From Pseudomonadota bacterium (GTDB lineage Bacteria > Pseudomonadota > Alphaproteobacteria > Rhizobiales > Hyphomicrobiaceae), in assembly GCA_023412805.1 (NCBI GenBank), contig JAEZRM010000072.1, forward strand, positions 17,356 to 81,355: a stretch of 64,000 nt of DNA. Reading direction: 5' to 3'. Below the pieces are notes generated by a model. The model ran no database searches. It was given only the letters and a program-made list of their open reading frames with translations, and was not told the DNA's origin. Shown in pieces: positions 29,365 to 38,238 of the stretch. Position 1 is the stretch's first letter, and each line of letters begins with the position of its first letter. A program made the translations under genes and the position numbers.

Positions 29365-30624
29365 ATGCATTCCTCCTGGCTGGCTCCTTTCCAAGAACGG
29401 ACGTTCCGTTTCCAATGGCCTGCGGCGCTTATCACCGTGTGGGCGCTCGAGATGGAGACGCTCATTCTCGGCTGGTACGTTCTGGTGCAGACCGGATCGG
29501 TGGTTCAGCTCACGGTCTTTGCGTCCTTCCTGTATTTCGGGACATTGTGTGCGCCTCTTCTCGGCGTCGTGGCGGACCGTATTGGGCATGGCAACACGCT
29601 TGCGCTCATGCGCTCGTGGTACATGGTGCTCGCAGCAGGTCTGCTGGCCTTTGCGATCTCCGATAATTTGAGTCCGAAAGTGGTGCTCGTTCTGGCATTT
29701 CTGAACGGTCTCGTGCGGCCTTCGGATCTGGCCGTCCGCAGCGCGTTCATGGCCGGGAGGCTCCCGCGTGAGCTCCTGAGCGGCGCCATGGCGCTTGAAC
29801 GCACGACCATCGATACCGCGCGCATAGCGGGCGCACTCGCGGGCGCGGGGCTGTTCGCGGCGCTCGGCATTGCGCCGACGTATGTGCTGATCATAGTTCT
29901 TTACGCCCTCGGTGTGGGCCTGACGCTCGCCGCCAAACGCAGCGCGCCGGTCGCTGAGGTCAGTAGCGATGCGGCTCCCGCGCTTCTGAAGCCGCGCAAC
30001 GCCTTCTGGCATGAGCTCAAGGAGGGTGTGGCGTATGTCTGGGCGCGTCCGGTGCTGCGTGCCGCCATGTGGCTCGCGCTCCTCGCCAACCTGACGGCAT
30101 TTCCGCTCACCAACGGCCTGCTCCCCTACGCGGCACGCGAAGTATTTCAGTCCGACGAGCGTGGCCTCGCCCTGCTGGTGGCGAGCTTCGCTTCGGGTGC
30201 CCTGATCGGATCGCTGACCTTCTCGGCCATGAGCCGCCGAATGCCGCTCGCACGGCTCATGCTCGGCGCGGCAGGTGCGTGGTATGCCATGCTCGCCATA
30301 TGTGCGTTCATGCCGACGCTTTACGGCGCGGCAGCGCTTCTCGTGCTCGCCGGGCTTGCACAGAGCCACTGCATGATTGCGATGGTGGTGCTCATCCTGC
30401 GTGCCGCGGCGCCGGCTGTGGCGGGGCGCGTCATGGGTGTGCGCATTCTGGCGATCTACAGCCTGCCGATCGGCATTCTCGCCGCGGGATGGTTCATCGA
30501 GCGGGTCGGGTTTTCCACGACGATCTTCGGCTATGCGCTCTTCGGGCTCGCCATGGTGCTCGTGATCACGCTGCGTTTCCACGCTGATCTATGGCGCGTC
30601 GAAGCGCCGGCGAACAGCGTGTGA
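29365..30624 (+). CDS. MFS transporter, enterobactin-exporter-like (MFS_3 type)
   Basis: A 419-residue protein with about eleven to twelve membrane helices. It lacks the usual charged N-terminus and begins FQWPAALITVWALEMETLIL. This and LNGLVRPSDLAVRSAFMAGR (helix 4-5 loop) match the MFS_3/EntS-like subgroup. Start is uncertain: a GTG at 29275 would add 30 residues with no helix, and the ATG at 29365 gives a normal length. Substrate is unknown. It is divergent from chrA. Confidence 0.8.
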   Translation: MHSSWLAPFQERTFRFQWPAALITVWALEMETLILGWYVLVQTGSVVQLTVFASFLYFGTLCAPLLGVVADRIGHGNTLALMRSWYMVLAAGLLAFAISDNLSPKVVLVLAFLNGLVRPSDLAVRSAFMAGRLPRELLSGAMALERTTIDTARIAGALAGAGLFAALGIAPTYVLIIVLYALGVGLTLAAKRSAPVAEVSSDAAPALLKPRNAFWHELKEGVAYVWARPVLRAAMWLALLANLTAFPLTNGLLPYAAREVFQSDERGLALLVASFASGALIGSLTFSAMSRRMPLARLMLGAAGAWYAMLAICAFMPTLYGAAALLVLAGLAQSHCMIAMVVLILRAAAPAVAGRVMGVRILAIYSLPIGILAAGWFIERVGFSTTIFGYALFGLAMVLVITLRFHADLWRVEAPANSV

Positions 30625-30675
30625 GAGATCGCTTCGGATGTGCCGCAGGCAAATGCACCTGCGGCAGGATCCAAT

Positions 30676-31311
30676 TTACTGCACGGGAGAGTGCGCGCTC
30701 GGAAGCATGATGAGGTTGTTCATCTCGTCGAGCAGCGGGCCGCCGGTCTTCAGGAAGGCCTGCCAGCCGGGATCCTTCACCGCATCGCCGCGTGCCTTTG
30801 TACGGGCATTGAGATCGGGATAGGCCCAGAGATGCATGACCTCGTTCGGCTGGCCAGCTTCGGTCGTCCAAAGGCCGGCGATCTTGGAATACTTCTCGCG
30901 CACTTCGAGTGCCCCGGTGAAGGCGTCGAGCCAGGGCTTCTGGCCGCCGGGGGACGTGCGGTAGTAGCGCAGCTCGTAAACATTGCCGCTCGTCGCGGGG
31001 GCGCGCAGCGGAATGATCGGATTGAGCAGGCGGATGTCCTGGCGCACGAGATAGGGACGGATCAGCGGGATGTATTCCTCCGTCCAGCGCTTATTCTTCT
31101 GCAGCTCCGCGCGCAGGCGGGCGCGGTCGTTGAGGCTCTCGTACGTCCACAGATGCACGACCTGGTTGAGCGCGCCGATCTCGGTGAGCCAGTAGCCTTC
31201 GAGCTTGCCGTAGTTGTCGCCGCGGATGGCACGCGCGACGGTGCCGGAATTCTTCGCGACTTCCGGCGCCGAGCCGGCCTTGAGCGTGTAGATACGCAGC
31301 TCATTGATCAT
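30676..31311 (-). CDS. NIPSNAP-family protein with two tandem domains
   Basis: A 211-residue cytosolic protein. The start at 31311 has a strong GGAGGAAA Shine-Dalgarno upstream. Two dimeric alpha-beta barrel repeats are visible. The first begins INELRIYTLKAGSAPE and includes VVHLWTYESL; the second begins YELRYYRTSPG and includes EVMHLWAYPDLNAR. This V-x-HLW-x-Y spacing is the NIPSNAP signature. The biochemical role of bacterial members is unclear, though some are stress or catabolism proteins. It is convergent with the MFS gene and next to the phosphotransferase operon. Confidence 0.85.
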   Translation of the reverse strand: MINELRIYTLKAGSAPEVAKNSGTVARAIRGDNYGKLEGYWLTEIGALNQVVHLWTYESLNDRARLRAELQKNKRWTEEYIPLIRPYLVRQDIRLLNPIIPLRAPATSGNVYELRYYRTSPGGQKPWLDAFTGALEVREKYSKIAGLWTTEAGQPNEVMHLWAYPDLNARTKARGDAVKDPGWQAFLKTGGPLLDEMNNLIMLPSAHSPVQ

Positions 31312-31379
31312 GGGCTTTCCTCCAGGGTGTCGTCTGTCATTGGGCATGGAGCGCACGATAGGACGCCGTGTCGGCGTTG

Positions 31380-32270
31380 TCATCCGCGCAACCGGCTATG
31401 AGACAGCCATTCGACGGCGGCCTGGACCATCGTCGGTGCATGGGTGGGATCGTCAGCCAGTTCGGCCAACTCCGAAAGGCGGTGCGCGCCCGTGAGGGTT
31501 GCAATGCGCGCGCGGTCGAGTGTGAGACCTGTGCACGCCTCGTATGCCCGGACAACCCGTTCCGTGAGATCGGGCGAAATCAGGTTGGTGTAAATGAATT
31601 CCTGGTGGCGGGCCCCAAAGCCCGAGTCGGCAAAATCGAAGATGCCGTTCAGGTGCTGCGCGCTGTGATCGAAGGCCATGTTCCACCCGTGGCCATCGAA
31701 GAAACCATAGACCGTGCCGAGCGGATCCGCGGGCAGTTGCTCGTAGGCGGAGATGATGACGGCGGCGTCGCGCCTCAGTTCGACCGGCAGGGCCGGAAGC
31801 GCCGCAGACCGCATGGCGGCCGGACTCTGCCATGGTGCGATTGGCATGGCGCCGGATGCAGTCATTCGATCGACCGGAAGGCGATGAAGCTCGGCGTAGA
31901 ACTGAGCGATCTCGGTGGCGAGACGATCGCGTGCCGTGTCGGGGAGGGCGGCGTAGTCCGCACTGAGGAGGTGCTCGCCGTGAATCTTCTGATGGCTCGA
32001 GAAAAGCGGCGGGCCTTCGTGAATGCGCATATCCGGTACCGGCAGTGTCAAAGCCGGACGCACGACGGCGAGCAGCGCTGCTTCCTTGATGAGCGCGGCT
32101 CGCGCGATCTCATGACGCGGAAACTTGAAGACGAGCCGATCGTCGGCGCCGATGGCGGTGGAATGCCAACCTTCGCCCAGCGCTTCGAGCTGCGCGCCGG
32201 CCAGCTCCGGAAACGCCGCGAGGATCGCATCGCGCAGATGTGCGGGCACGTTGCCCGGCGTATCGCTCAT
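31380..32270 (-). CDS. Aminoglycoside phosphotransferase-like (APH family) protein
   Basis: A 296-residue protein kinase-like enzyme. Lys49 in LVFKFPRH fits the ATP-anchoring lysine and Glu63 the partner. The catalytic loop is FFDGHGWN (190-197), with Asp192 and Asn197 conserved but Phe-Phe in place of the usual His-Gly. The metal-binding IFDFADS (210-216) holds Asp212 and Asp215. The phosphorylated substrate is unknown and antibiotic resistance should not be assumed. Its ATG overlaps the rimI stop by 4 bases, so it is the last gene of the rutE-tsaB-rimI group. Confidence 0.82.
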   Translation of the reverse strand: MSDTPGNVPAHLRDAILAAFPELAGAQLEALGEGWHSTAIGADDRLVFKFPRHEIARAALIKEAALLAVVRPALTLPVPDMRIHEGPPLFSSHQKIHGEHLLSADYAALPDTARDRLATEIAQFYAELHRLPVDRMTASGAMPIAPWQSPAAMRSAALPALPVELRRDAAVIISAYEQLPADPLGTVYGFFDGHGWNMAFDHSAQHLNGIFDFADSGFGARHQEFIYTNLISPDLTERVVRAYEACTGLTLDRARIATLTGAHRLSELAELADDPTHAPTMVQAAVEWLSHSRLRG

Positions 32271-32749
32271 GCCGTCGAAAGATCGCGGGCGAGCAGCAGC
32301 GCATCTTCGCGCGCGCCGCCGGGGAGCGTGTAGTAAGCCTTGCGGCGGCCGATCTCTTCAAAGTCGCAGGAGTCATACAACGCGCGGGCTGCAGCGTTGC
32401 TGTCGGCGACATCGAGGAAGAGCCGCCGTGCGTCGGAGCGTTTCGCTGCGCGCGCCGCGCCCTCGACGAGCTGGCGGCCGATGCCGCGTCCTTGCTGGTC
32501 CCGTGCGACGCCCACCGTGAGGATCTCCGCCTCGTCGGCGGCTATCTGGGCAATGATGAAGCCGAGTATCTCGCGGCCGGGCCGCACCGCGACGAGTGCC
32601 AGCGATGCGGGATGCTCGATCAGCGCCTGGATGGCGTCGCTGTCCCATGCCGTCGGGAAAAGCGTGGCGTGCATCGTGGCAATGGCGCGCGAGTCCTCCG
32701 GGGCGGCCCACAGCAAGCTGACAGGCGGGATCGCGGGACGCTTGCTCAT
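32267..32749 (-). CDS. rimI: Ribosomal protein alanine N-acetyltransferase, RimI-like
   Basis: A 160-residue GNAT acetyltransferase with the acetyl-CoA-binding motif VARDQQGRGIGRQLVEGA (V-x-x-x-x-Q/R-x-x-G-x-G/A) and the FLDVADSNAAARALYDSCDF segment common to RimI. RimI acetylates the N-terminal alanine of ribosomal protein S18. The assignment is helped by the overlap with tsaB, its usual partner. It overlaps tsaB and the phosphotransferase gene by 4 bases each. Confidence 0.87.
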   Translation of the reverse strand: MSKRPAIPPVSLLWAAPEDSRAIATMHATLFPTAWDSDAIQALIEHPASLALVAVRPGREILGFIIAQIAADEAEILTVGVARDQQGRGIGRQLVEGAARAAKRSDARRLFLDVADSNAAARALYDSCDFEEIGRRKAYYTLPGGAREDALLLARDLSTA

Positions 32750-33438
32750 GGACGCCTCGCGATGGGCTGGGGTTGCGGCTTTACGTCGGGTGCGCGCAGA
32801 TAGAGCGGACTGATGCTCGCGCTCGGCTCGCGTGATGCAGCGATCTGGGCGAGAAAGCGCGCGTGCGGCTCGATGACTGGAAGCGCCGTCTCGATGGCTG
32901 TCCCTGCCGCCTCGGCGACGAGTGCCGCGCCCGAGCCGATGACGATGGCATTGTGCGCGCAGGCAAGAGCGGCGGCCTCGTCGCCCGTGAGCAGAGCGGG
33001 CGTACTGTCGGCAGGTTGATCGGCCGGCCCATGCAGCGCGCAGTAGAGAGCGCCTCGGCGCGCATCCACGGCGACGAGAAGCGTGCGGTCCGCAGCCGCT
33101 GCGCCGAGCAGATGTCGCCCGCGCGCGGCCATGACCTCGAGGCTGCTGATGCCGACCACGGGACGCTTGGCGGCGAGTGCGAAGGCGCGCGCGGCCGCGA
33201 CGCCGACACGCACACCCGTGAACGTGCCGGGGCCGATCGTCACGGCAAAGCGCTCGATGTCCGCGAAAGAGCGCCCTGCCGCCGCCATGACTTCGGCGAT
33301 CATCGGCATCAAGCGCTCGGCGTGGCCTGTCTGGCGCGCTTCGTAGGACTCGCGAATGAAGACGTCGCCGTTTGCCGCACGCGTGTGCACGGCTACGGAG
33401 ACGGCCCCGAGGCAGGTGTCGAAGGCAAGAATAGCCAT
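32746..33438 (-). CDS. tsaB: tRNA threonylcarbamoyladenosine biosynthesis protein TsaB
   Basis: A 230-residue ASKHA-fold protein that partners TsaD in adding threonylcarbamoyl to A37 of ANN-decoding tRNAs. Clear signatures are the N-terminal MAILAFDTCLGAVSVAV, GHAERLMPMI and TIGPGTFTGVRVGVA. Length is normal. The gene lies 9 bases after the nitroreductase gene and overlaps rimI, forming one operon. Confidence 0.93.
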   Translation of the reverse strand: MAILAFDTCLGAVSVAVHTRAANGDVFIRESYEARQTGHAERLMPMIAEVMAAAGRSFADIERFAVTIGPGTFTGVRVGVAAARAFALAAKRPVVGISSLEVMAARGRHLLGAAAADRTLLVAVDARRGALYCALHGPADQPADSTPALLTGDEAAALACAHNAIVIGSGAALVAEAAGTAIETALPVIEPHARFLAQIAASREPSASISPLYLRAPDVKPQPQPIARRP

Positions 33439-33447
33439 GCGGCCACT

Positions 33448-34041
33448 CTAGATGATCTTGGCGACCTCGTCGAACGCCAGCCGCGGCAGGCGGCCCATGA
33501 GCGCGGAGGGCTCGCCGTAGCCGAGGTTGATCAGGAAGTTGGATTTGATCTTGCCCTCGGGGAAGAATTCCTTGTCGACACCGGCCTGATCGTAGCCGGA
33601 CATGGGGCCCGTATCGAGACCGAGCGCGCGCGCGGCGAAGATGAAGTAGGCGCCCTGCAGCGAGCCATTTCGGAAGGCGGTCGCCTGGGCGAATGCCTCA
33701 TTGCTGGTGAACCAGCTTTTGGCGGCCTGATTGTGCGGGAAGGTGCGCGGCAGGTTCTCGTAGAATTCGAGATCGTGGCCAAAGATCGCACACACCGGTG
33801 CGGACATGGTCTTGTCGCGATTGCCTTCGGAGAGGAAGGGCTTGAGCCGCGCCTTGGCCTCGGGCGTCTTCACGAACACGATGCGCGCCGGTTGGCAATT
33901 GGCGCTAGTCGGTCCGAGCTGGGCCAACTCGACCACCTGATTGAGCAGGCTGTCCGGCACCTCCTTGTCGAGGAACTTGTTGTGCGTGCGCGCCGTGCGG
34001 AAGAGCTGGTCGAGAGCGGCGGCGTCGATCGATGAGGCCAT
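33448..34041 (-). CDS. Nitroreductase-family protein, RutE-like (probable malonic semialdehyde reductase)
   Basis: A 197-residue FMN-dependent nitroreductase-fold protein. ALDQLFRTARTHNKFLD, QLGPTSANCQPARIVFV and GLDTGPMSGYDQAGVD match the RutE/YdfG-alternative subgroup that reduces malonic semialdehyde. No other rut (pyrimidine degradation) genes are present here, so the physiological substrate is inferred from family alone. The start at 34041 has an AGGAGCCC Shine-Dalgarno upstream; the open frame continues to 34110. It is the first gene of the tsaB-rimI-phosphotransferase run. Confidence 0.85.
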   Translation of the reverse strand: MASSIDAAALDQLFRTARTHNKFLDKEVPDSLLNQVVELAQLGPTSANCQPARIVFVKTPEAKARLKPFLSEGNRDKTMSAPVCAIFGHDLEFYENLPRTFPHNQAAKSWFTSNEAFAQATAFRNGSLQGAYFIFAARALGLDTGPMSGYDQAGVDKEFFPEGKIKSNFLINLGYGEPSALMGRLPRLAFDEVAKII

Positions 34042-34139
34042 GAAAAGGGCTCCTTGGTCGTGAGCGGTTTGCTGCCCGGCATCATGCGGCGCCGGCATCG
34101 AAAAGTGCATCGTTTATTTTTCAGAGCGAGCTGAACGAA

Positions 34140-34164
34140 AAACGCCCCGCTGAACGGGGCGTTT
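34140..34164 (-). terminator. Strong intrinsic terminator downstream of nfuA
   Basis: The perfect 10-base stem AAACGCCCCG/CGGGGCGTTT with a 5-base loop is followed on the minus strand by TTTTTCG. It separates nfuA (ending at 34188) from the RutE-like operon. Confidence 0.85.
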
Positions 34165-34187
34165 CCTGGTATCGAATGCCTTGAAGA

Positions 34188-34745
34188 TCAGATCGGCCGC
34201 ACTTCCTGCACTTCCGGCAGGAAATGCTGCAGCAGGCGCTCGATGCCGCCGCGCAGTGTCGCCGTCGAGCTCGGGCAGCCCGCGCAGGCACCGCGCATGT
34301 GCAGATAGACGATGCCCTCACGGAAGCCGTGGAACGTGATGTCGCCACCGTCGTTGGCGACGGCCGGACGCACGCGCGTGTCGAGCAGCTCCTTGATGGC
34401 CTTGACCGTCTCCTCATCGGCCGGATCGTAGTCGCCGCCCGGGAGGGCCTCGCCGTCCTCGCCGCCTTCCATGACCGGAGCGCCGGACATGTAGTGCTCC
34501 ATGATCGCGCCGAGGATCGCGGGCTTGAGGTGCTGCCACTCGCCATCGCCCTTGGTCACGGAGATGAAGTCCGAGCCCAGGAATACGCCGCGCACGCCGT
34601 CGATGGCGAACAGGCGGCGGGCGAGCGGCGAGCCGTCGGCCTCGTCCAGGTCGCGGTAGTCGGCGGTGCCGTCGGCGAGGACGGACTTGCCCGGAATGAA
34701 CTTGAGGGTGGCCGGGTTAGGGGTCGGCTCTGTCTGGATGAACAT
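34188..34745 (-). CDS. NifU-like Fe-S cluster carrier (Nfu)
   Basis: A 185-residue protein. It has an N-terminal Nfu_N domain (MFIQTEPTPNPATLKFIPG, residues 1-~88) and a C-terminal NifU domain with the cluster-binding Cys154-x-x-Cys157 in RGACAGCPSST. It carries 4Fe-4S clusters to target enzymes. The start at 34745 is the conserved MFIQTE; the open frame reaches 34775. The gene is followed by a strong terminator. Confidence 0.93.
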   Translation of the reverse strand: MFIQTEPTPNPATLKFIPGKSVLADGTADYRDLDEADGSPLARRLFAIDGVRGVFLGSDFISVTKGDGEWQHLKPAILGAIMEHYMSGAPVMEGGEDGEALPGGDYDPADEETVKAIKELLDTRVRPAVANDGGDITFHGFREGIVYLHMRGACAGCPSSTATLRGGIERLLQHFLPEVQEVRPI

Positions 34746-35064
34746 GGTCGTCCTCTCGCTTCTTCGCGGCCCCATCGGGTGGGACAGCGACGGGCCGTGG
34801 CGGCCGGATATCTTGGAATGTTTCTAGTCTAGCAGGGGCGGCGCGTCAAACCCGACTCTCTGGATATCCATTTGGGGGCGGAATGTCCCTGGATCAACTG
34901 TTTATAGCGCTCACGCCGAAATTCGCTCCGCTCATCGGCTCCGCGGGGGCGGCCCTTGGGCCGGCACGTCGCCCCAAAGGGGCGCTCCTCTGGAGCGACT
35001 GCGTGCTCAGGAAGGGGGGCTCCGCTCACGCCGAAATTCGCTTCGTAGAGCGCGGCCGCCGGCG
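34746..35064. repeat. Gene-free 319-base region with a 20-base direct repeat
   Basis: This lies between nfuA and the universal stress protein gene. CGCTCACGCCGAAATTCGCT occurs at 34908-34927 and again at 35023-35042, flanking a GCCCC/GGGGC palindrome near 34971-34985. The nfuA promoter should lie in the left part. No coding sequence is seen. Confidence 0.7.
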
Positions 35065-35568
35065 TCAGGCAAAGGCCTTGAGGTCTTCGAGAGAGAGATT
35101 GCCCGGCACGATGGTGATCGGCACGAGGAAATTGCCGGCCATGGGACCCGAGCCGATGGCCGAGACGAGGGGGCCAGGCCCCTTGGGATCGATCGAGGCC
35201 CCGAGAACGAGAATGGCAATATCCTCGTCGTCCTCGATGGCCTTCACGATCTGCTCGGACTTATTGCCTTCGAGGATGACTTCCTCGTGCTCCAGCGCTT
35301 CGAAACCCGCATTGTTGAGCTTCCGGCGCATGAGACGGAAGAGGGCCTTGGCCTTGTTCGTTTCCTCTTCGAGCTGCACCTGCCGGATGCCGGCCCAGTG
35401 CTGATACTCCTGCGGCTCGATGACGTAGAGGAGCAGCAGCTTGCCGCTCGTATGCGAGATGCGGAGCGCCGCGTAATAGAGCGCGGACTCGACTTCCGGC
35501 GTCTCGTCGACCACCACGAGGAATTTCCTGTGGTGTCCCTGCTCGAAGACGCGTCTCTGCTTGGCCAT
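35065..35568 (-). CDS. Universal stress protein (UspA family)
   Basis: A 167-residue single-domain Usp protein. The first strand is HRKFLVVVDETPEVESALYY. The ATP-binding-type loop near the C-terminus (LGASIDPKGPGPLVSAIGSG) is followed by PITIVPGNL, and matches the G-x2-G-x9-G-S/T layout loosely. Function is general stress survival, and the exact role is unknown. Position between trpS and nfuA is the conserved order. The ATG at 35568 is preceded by GCAAGGCAGG. Confidence 0.9.
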   Translation of the reverse strand: MAKQRRVFEQGHHRKFLVVVDETPEVESALYYAALRISHTSGKLLLLYVIEPQEYQHWAGIRQVQLEEETNKAKALFRLMRRKLNNAGFEALEHEEVILEGNKSEQIVKAIEDDEDIAILVLGASIDPKGPGPLVSAIGSGPMAGNFLVPITIVPGNLSLEDLKAFA

Positions 35569-35642
35569 GGAGTGACCTGCCTTGCTGGGGGGCGCGCGAA
35601 GTCCTCCGCGCGCCTTGGCTCACCTCGCCCGAAGCGATCCTA

Positions 35643-36686
35643 TCACGAACGGACGAAGCCGACGATGTCCTTGACCTCATCCATGATTGGTTGGGCAACG
35701 GCGCGCGCGCGGCGGGCGCCATCGGCCAGAATGCGGTCGATCTCGGCCGGATCGGCCGAAAGCCGCGTCATCTCGGACGTGATCGGTGCGAGCTTGGCCA
35801 CGGCCAGATCGGCCAACGACTTCTTGAAGGTCGAGAACTGGCCGCCGCCGAATTCCTTCAGAACCGCTTCCTGCGTCGAGCCCGCCAGCGCCGCGTAGAT
35901 GCCGGTCAGGTTGTCGGCTTCGGGCCGGTTGTCGAGCCCCTTCGGCTCGGATGGGAGCGCGTCGGGGTCCGTCTTCGCCCGCTGGATCTTGCGCGCGATC
36001 GCGTCCGCATCATCCGTCAGGTTGATGCGGGACAGGTCGGAGGGATCCGACTTCGACATCTTCTTCGTGCCGTCGCGCAGGCTCATGACGCGCGTGGCCG
36101 GACCGAGAATGATCGGCTCGGGCTGTGGAAAGAAAAGCCCATCCGCATAACCCTTTGCGACGATCGTTTCGCGCCAGTCGTTGTTGAATTTCTGCGCGAT
36201 GTCGCGGGAAAGCTCGAGGTGCTGCTTCTGGTCCTCGCCGACGGGCACGTGTGTGCCGCGGTAGACGAGAATGTCCGCCGCCATGAGGTTCGGATAGGCA
36301 TAGAGGCCGACCGAGGCGTTCTCGCGGTCCTTGCCAGCCTTCTCCTTGAACTGCGTCATGCGGTTCAGCCAGCCGAGACGGGCCACGCAATTGAAGATCC
36401 AGGCAAGCTCCGCGTGCTGGTGCACCTGGCTCTGGTTGAAGAGGATGCTTTTCGTGGGATCGATGCCGCAGGCGATGTAGGCCGCGGCCGCGCGGCGGAT
36501 CGACTGGCGCAGTTCCTCGGGTTCCAGCCAGTCGGCAGTGATCGCGTGCAGATCCACGACGCAATAGATGCACTCGTGCGTCTTCTGCATGGACACCCAG
36601 TTGATGAGGGCGCCGAGATAGTTGCCGAGGTGCAGGCTGCCCGTAGGCTGCATGCCGGAGAAGACGCGGGGTTGGAGCTCGATCAT
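35643..36686 (-). CDS. trpS: Tryptophanyl-tRNA synthetase
   Basis: A 347-residue class I synthetase that charges tRNA-Trp. It has the HIGH-type motif HLGN (19-22) in GSLHLGNYLGAL, DLHAITADW, the GEDQKQHLELSRD segment and KMSKSDPSD. Length is normal. In relatives murJ often lies upstream, but here a membrane protein gene with a frameshift is divergent instead. Confidence 0.96.
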   Translation of the reverse strand: MIELQPRVFSGMQPTGSLHLGNYLGALINWVSMQKTHECIYCVVDLHAITADWLEPEELRQSIRRAAAAYIACGIDPTKSILFNQSQVHQHAELAWIFNCVARLGWLNRMTQFKEKAGKDRENASVGLYAYPNLMAADILVYRGTHVPVGEDQKQHLELSRDIAQKFNNDWRETIVAKGYADGLFFPQPEPIILGPATRVMSLRDGTKKMSKSDPSDLSRINLTDDADAIARKIQRAKTDPDALPSEPKGLDNRPEADNLTGIYAALAGSTQEAVLKEFGGGQFSTFKKSLADLAVAKLAPITSEMTRLSADPAEIDRILADGARRARAVAQPIMDEVKDIVGFVRS

Positions 36687-36840
36687 CGTTCAGCGATCCT
36701 GGTGAAAAGCGGGCCGGTTATGGCCTGCCGGGGGAGGGGGTGGCAAGCGGTCAATGTGCCCTCCGGGGCCCTCTACGGGCCTGCCAAATCATATTTTAAC
36801 CGGGGTCGGTTCTACTCGGGCACCCCTTTACGAGGCTGCC

Positions 36841-38095
36841 ATGAGCTACGCCCGCCAGACCGTCCTGCCTGTGCTCCGAGAGGCCGAGTGGCTGGACGCC
36901 TCGCGCGTGCGTGCTTTTCTGGTCATGCTGGCCGCCATCTCGGCACTTGTCATGGTCGCGTACGTCGCTCTGTCGCGTGGCGGGCTCGATCCGACGGGTA
37001 AGGTTCTCGGTACCGATTTCGCCAGCTTCTGGACGGCCTCCGAGATCGCGCTCCGAGGGGAGCCGGCGAGCGTGTGGAACCTCGCCGCCCATTACGCTGC
37101 CCAGGTCGTCGCCTTTGGTCCCGGCATCAAGTATGCCGCCTTCTTCTATCCGCCGCCGTACCTGCTGGCGTGCCTGCCGCTGGCGCTCTTGCCCTACGGC
37201 ATGTCTTTGCTGGTGTGGCTTGCGGGAACGGGCTTCGCATGGGCGCAGATGGTCCGCGCGTGGCTGCGCGCAGCCGGCGGCATCGATGTTGGCTGGCTTT
37301 CCGATCGTGGCATTCCCAGCCGTGCTCTCGAATGTAGGCCATGGCCAGAATGGATTTCTGACCGCGGCACTGCTCGGCACTGGCGCGCTCATTCACGAGC
37401 GTCGTCCGTGGTTGGCAGGCGCGCTGTTCGGCGCGCTGATCATCAAGCCGCATCTCGCGATCCTGGTGCCGATCTTTCTGCTCATGGCGGGGAACTGGCG
37501 GAGCATCATCGCGGCTGCGCTCAGCGCGACAGGCCTATGCCTGCTTTCGCTGCTGATCTTCGGCGTGTCGGCATGGCAGGCGTTCTTCGAAACCTCCGAG
37601 GTTGCGCGCGCCGTGCTCTCGCAGGAACTCGTGAGCTTCGCCAAACTGCAGAGCGCCTTCGCCGCGATCCGTCTGGTGGGTGGAAGCAGCGAGCTCGCCA
37701 TCGCCGGCCAGCTCGTGATGTTCGCACTTGCCGTTGGTGCATTGTGGATCGTGCGCCGTTGCGGCGCCGGCCCTGCCAATGGTGCCGCCTTCGTCTGCGC
37801 AACGCCACTCGCGACGCCGTTCGTACTCGACTATGACCTGACGATGCTCGCGGTGCCGCTGGCCTGGCTGTTCGCGCGGGCAATGCGGGAGGGCTTCCTG
37901 CCCTGGGAGCGGCTGCTCCTGCTGGCGGGCTTTCTTCTGCCGCTCTTTGCGCGTTCCGTGGCCATGACGACGCACATCTCCATTACGACCCTTGTCGTGT
38001 CGGGCCTGATGTTGTGCGTGGTGCGTCGCGAGCTCGTGTCATCGGGCCGCGTGTCCGGATCCCTGCCGGCAGCGCTCGGCGTTCGGCGCTCCTAG
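36841..38095 (+). pseudogene. GT87/DUF2029-like membrane glycosyltransferase, interrupted by a frameshift
   Basis: The ATG at 36841 (MSYARQTVLPVL) has GAGG six bases upstream. This frame codes for membrane helices through LACLPLALLPYGMSLLVWLA to about 37290, then turns to nonsense. The next frame picks up the rest from about 37285 (GFPIVAFPAVLSNVGHGQNG) to the stop at 38095. Joined, they give ~417 residues with about ten helices, the size of DUF2029/GT87 polyprenyl-phosphate-sugar-dependent transferases, including the typical GHGQNGF motif. The 1255-base span is one base more than a multiple of three, fitting a single inserted base. It could be a sequencing error or a genuine loss of function. 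Confidence 0.75.
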
Positions 38096-38238
38096 AGCCG
38101 CCGCATCCTCCGCAACCGTACCTTTCCGAACGGTCCCGCGCGGGGAACCGGGCGATATGCTTGTTCGTTAATATGCGGCGGTCATGCCGTGCCTGGTCGA
38201 GAGCGGCCACGCAAACCCCCAATTTTCCGAGCTCCCTG

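Noticed and set aside
38098..38181. 9-base inverted repeat CCGCCGCAT/ATGCGGCGG upstream of the ROK gene
   Set aside because: Arms are 66 bases apart and short; likely chance in GC-rich DNA.
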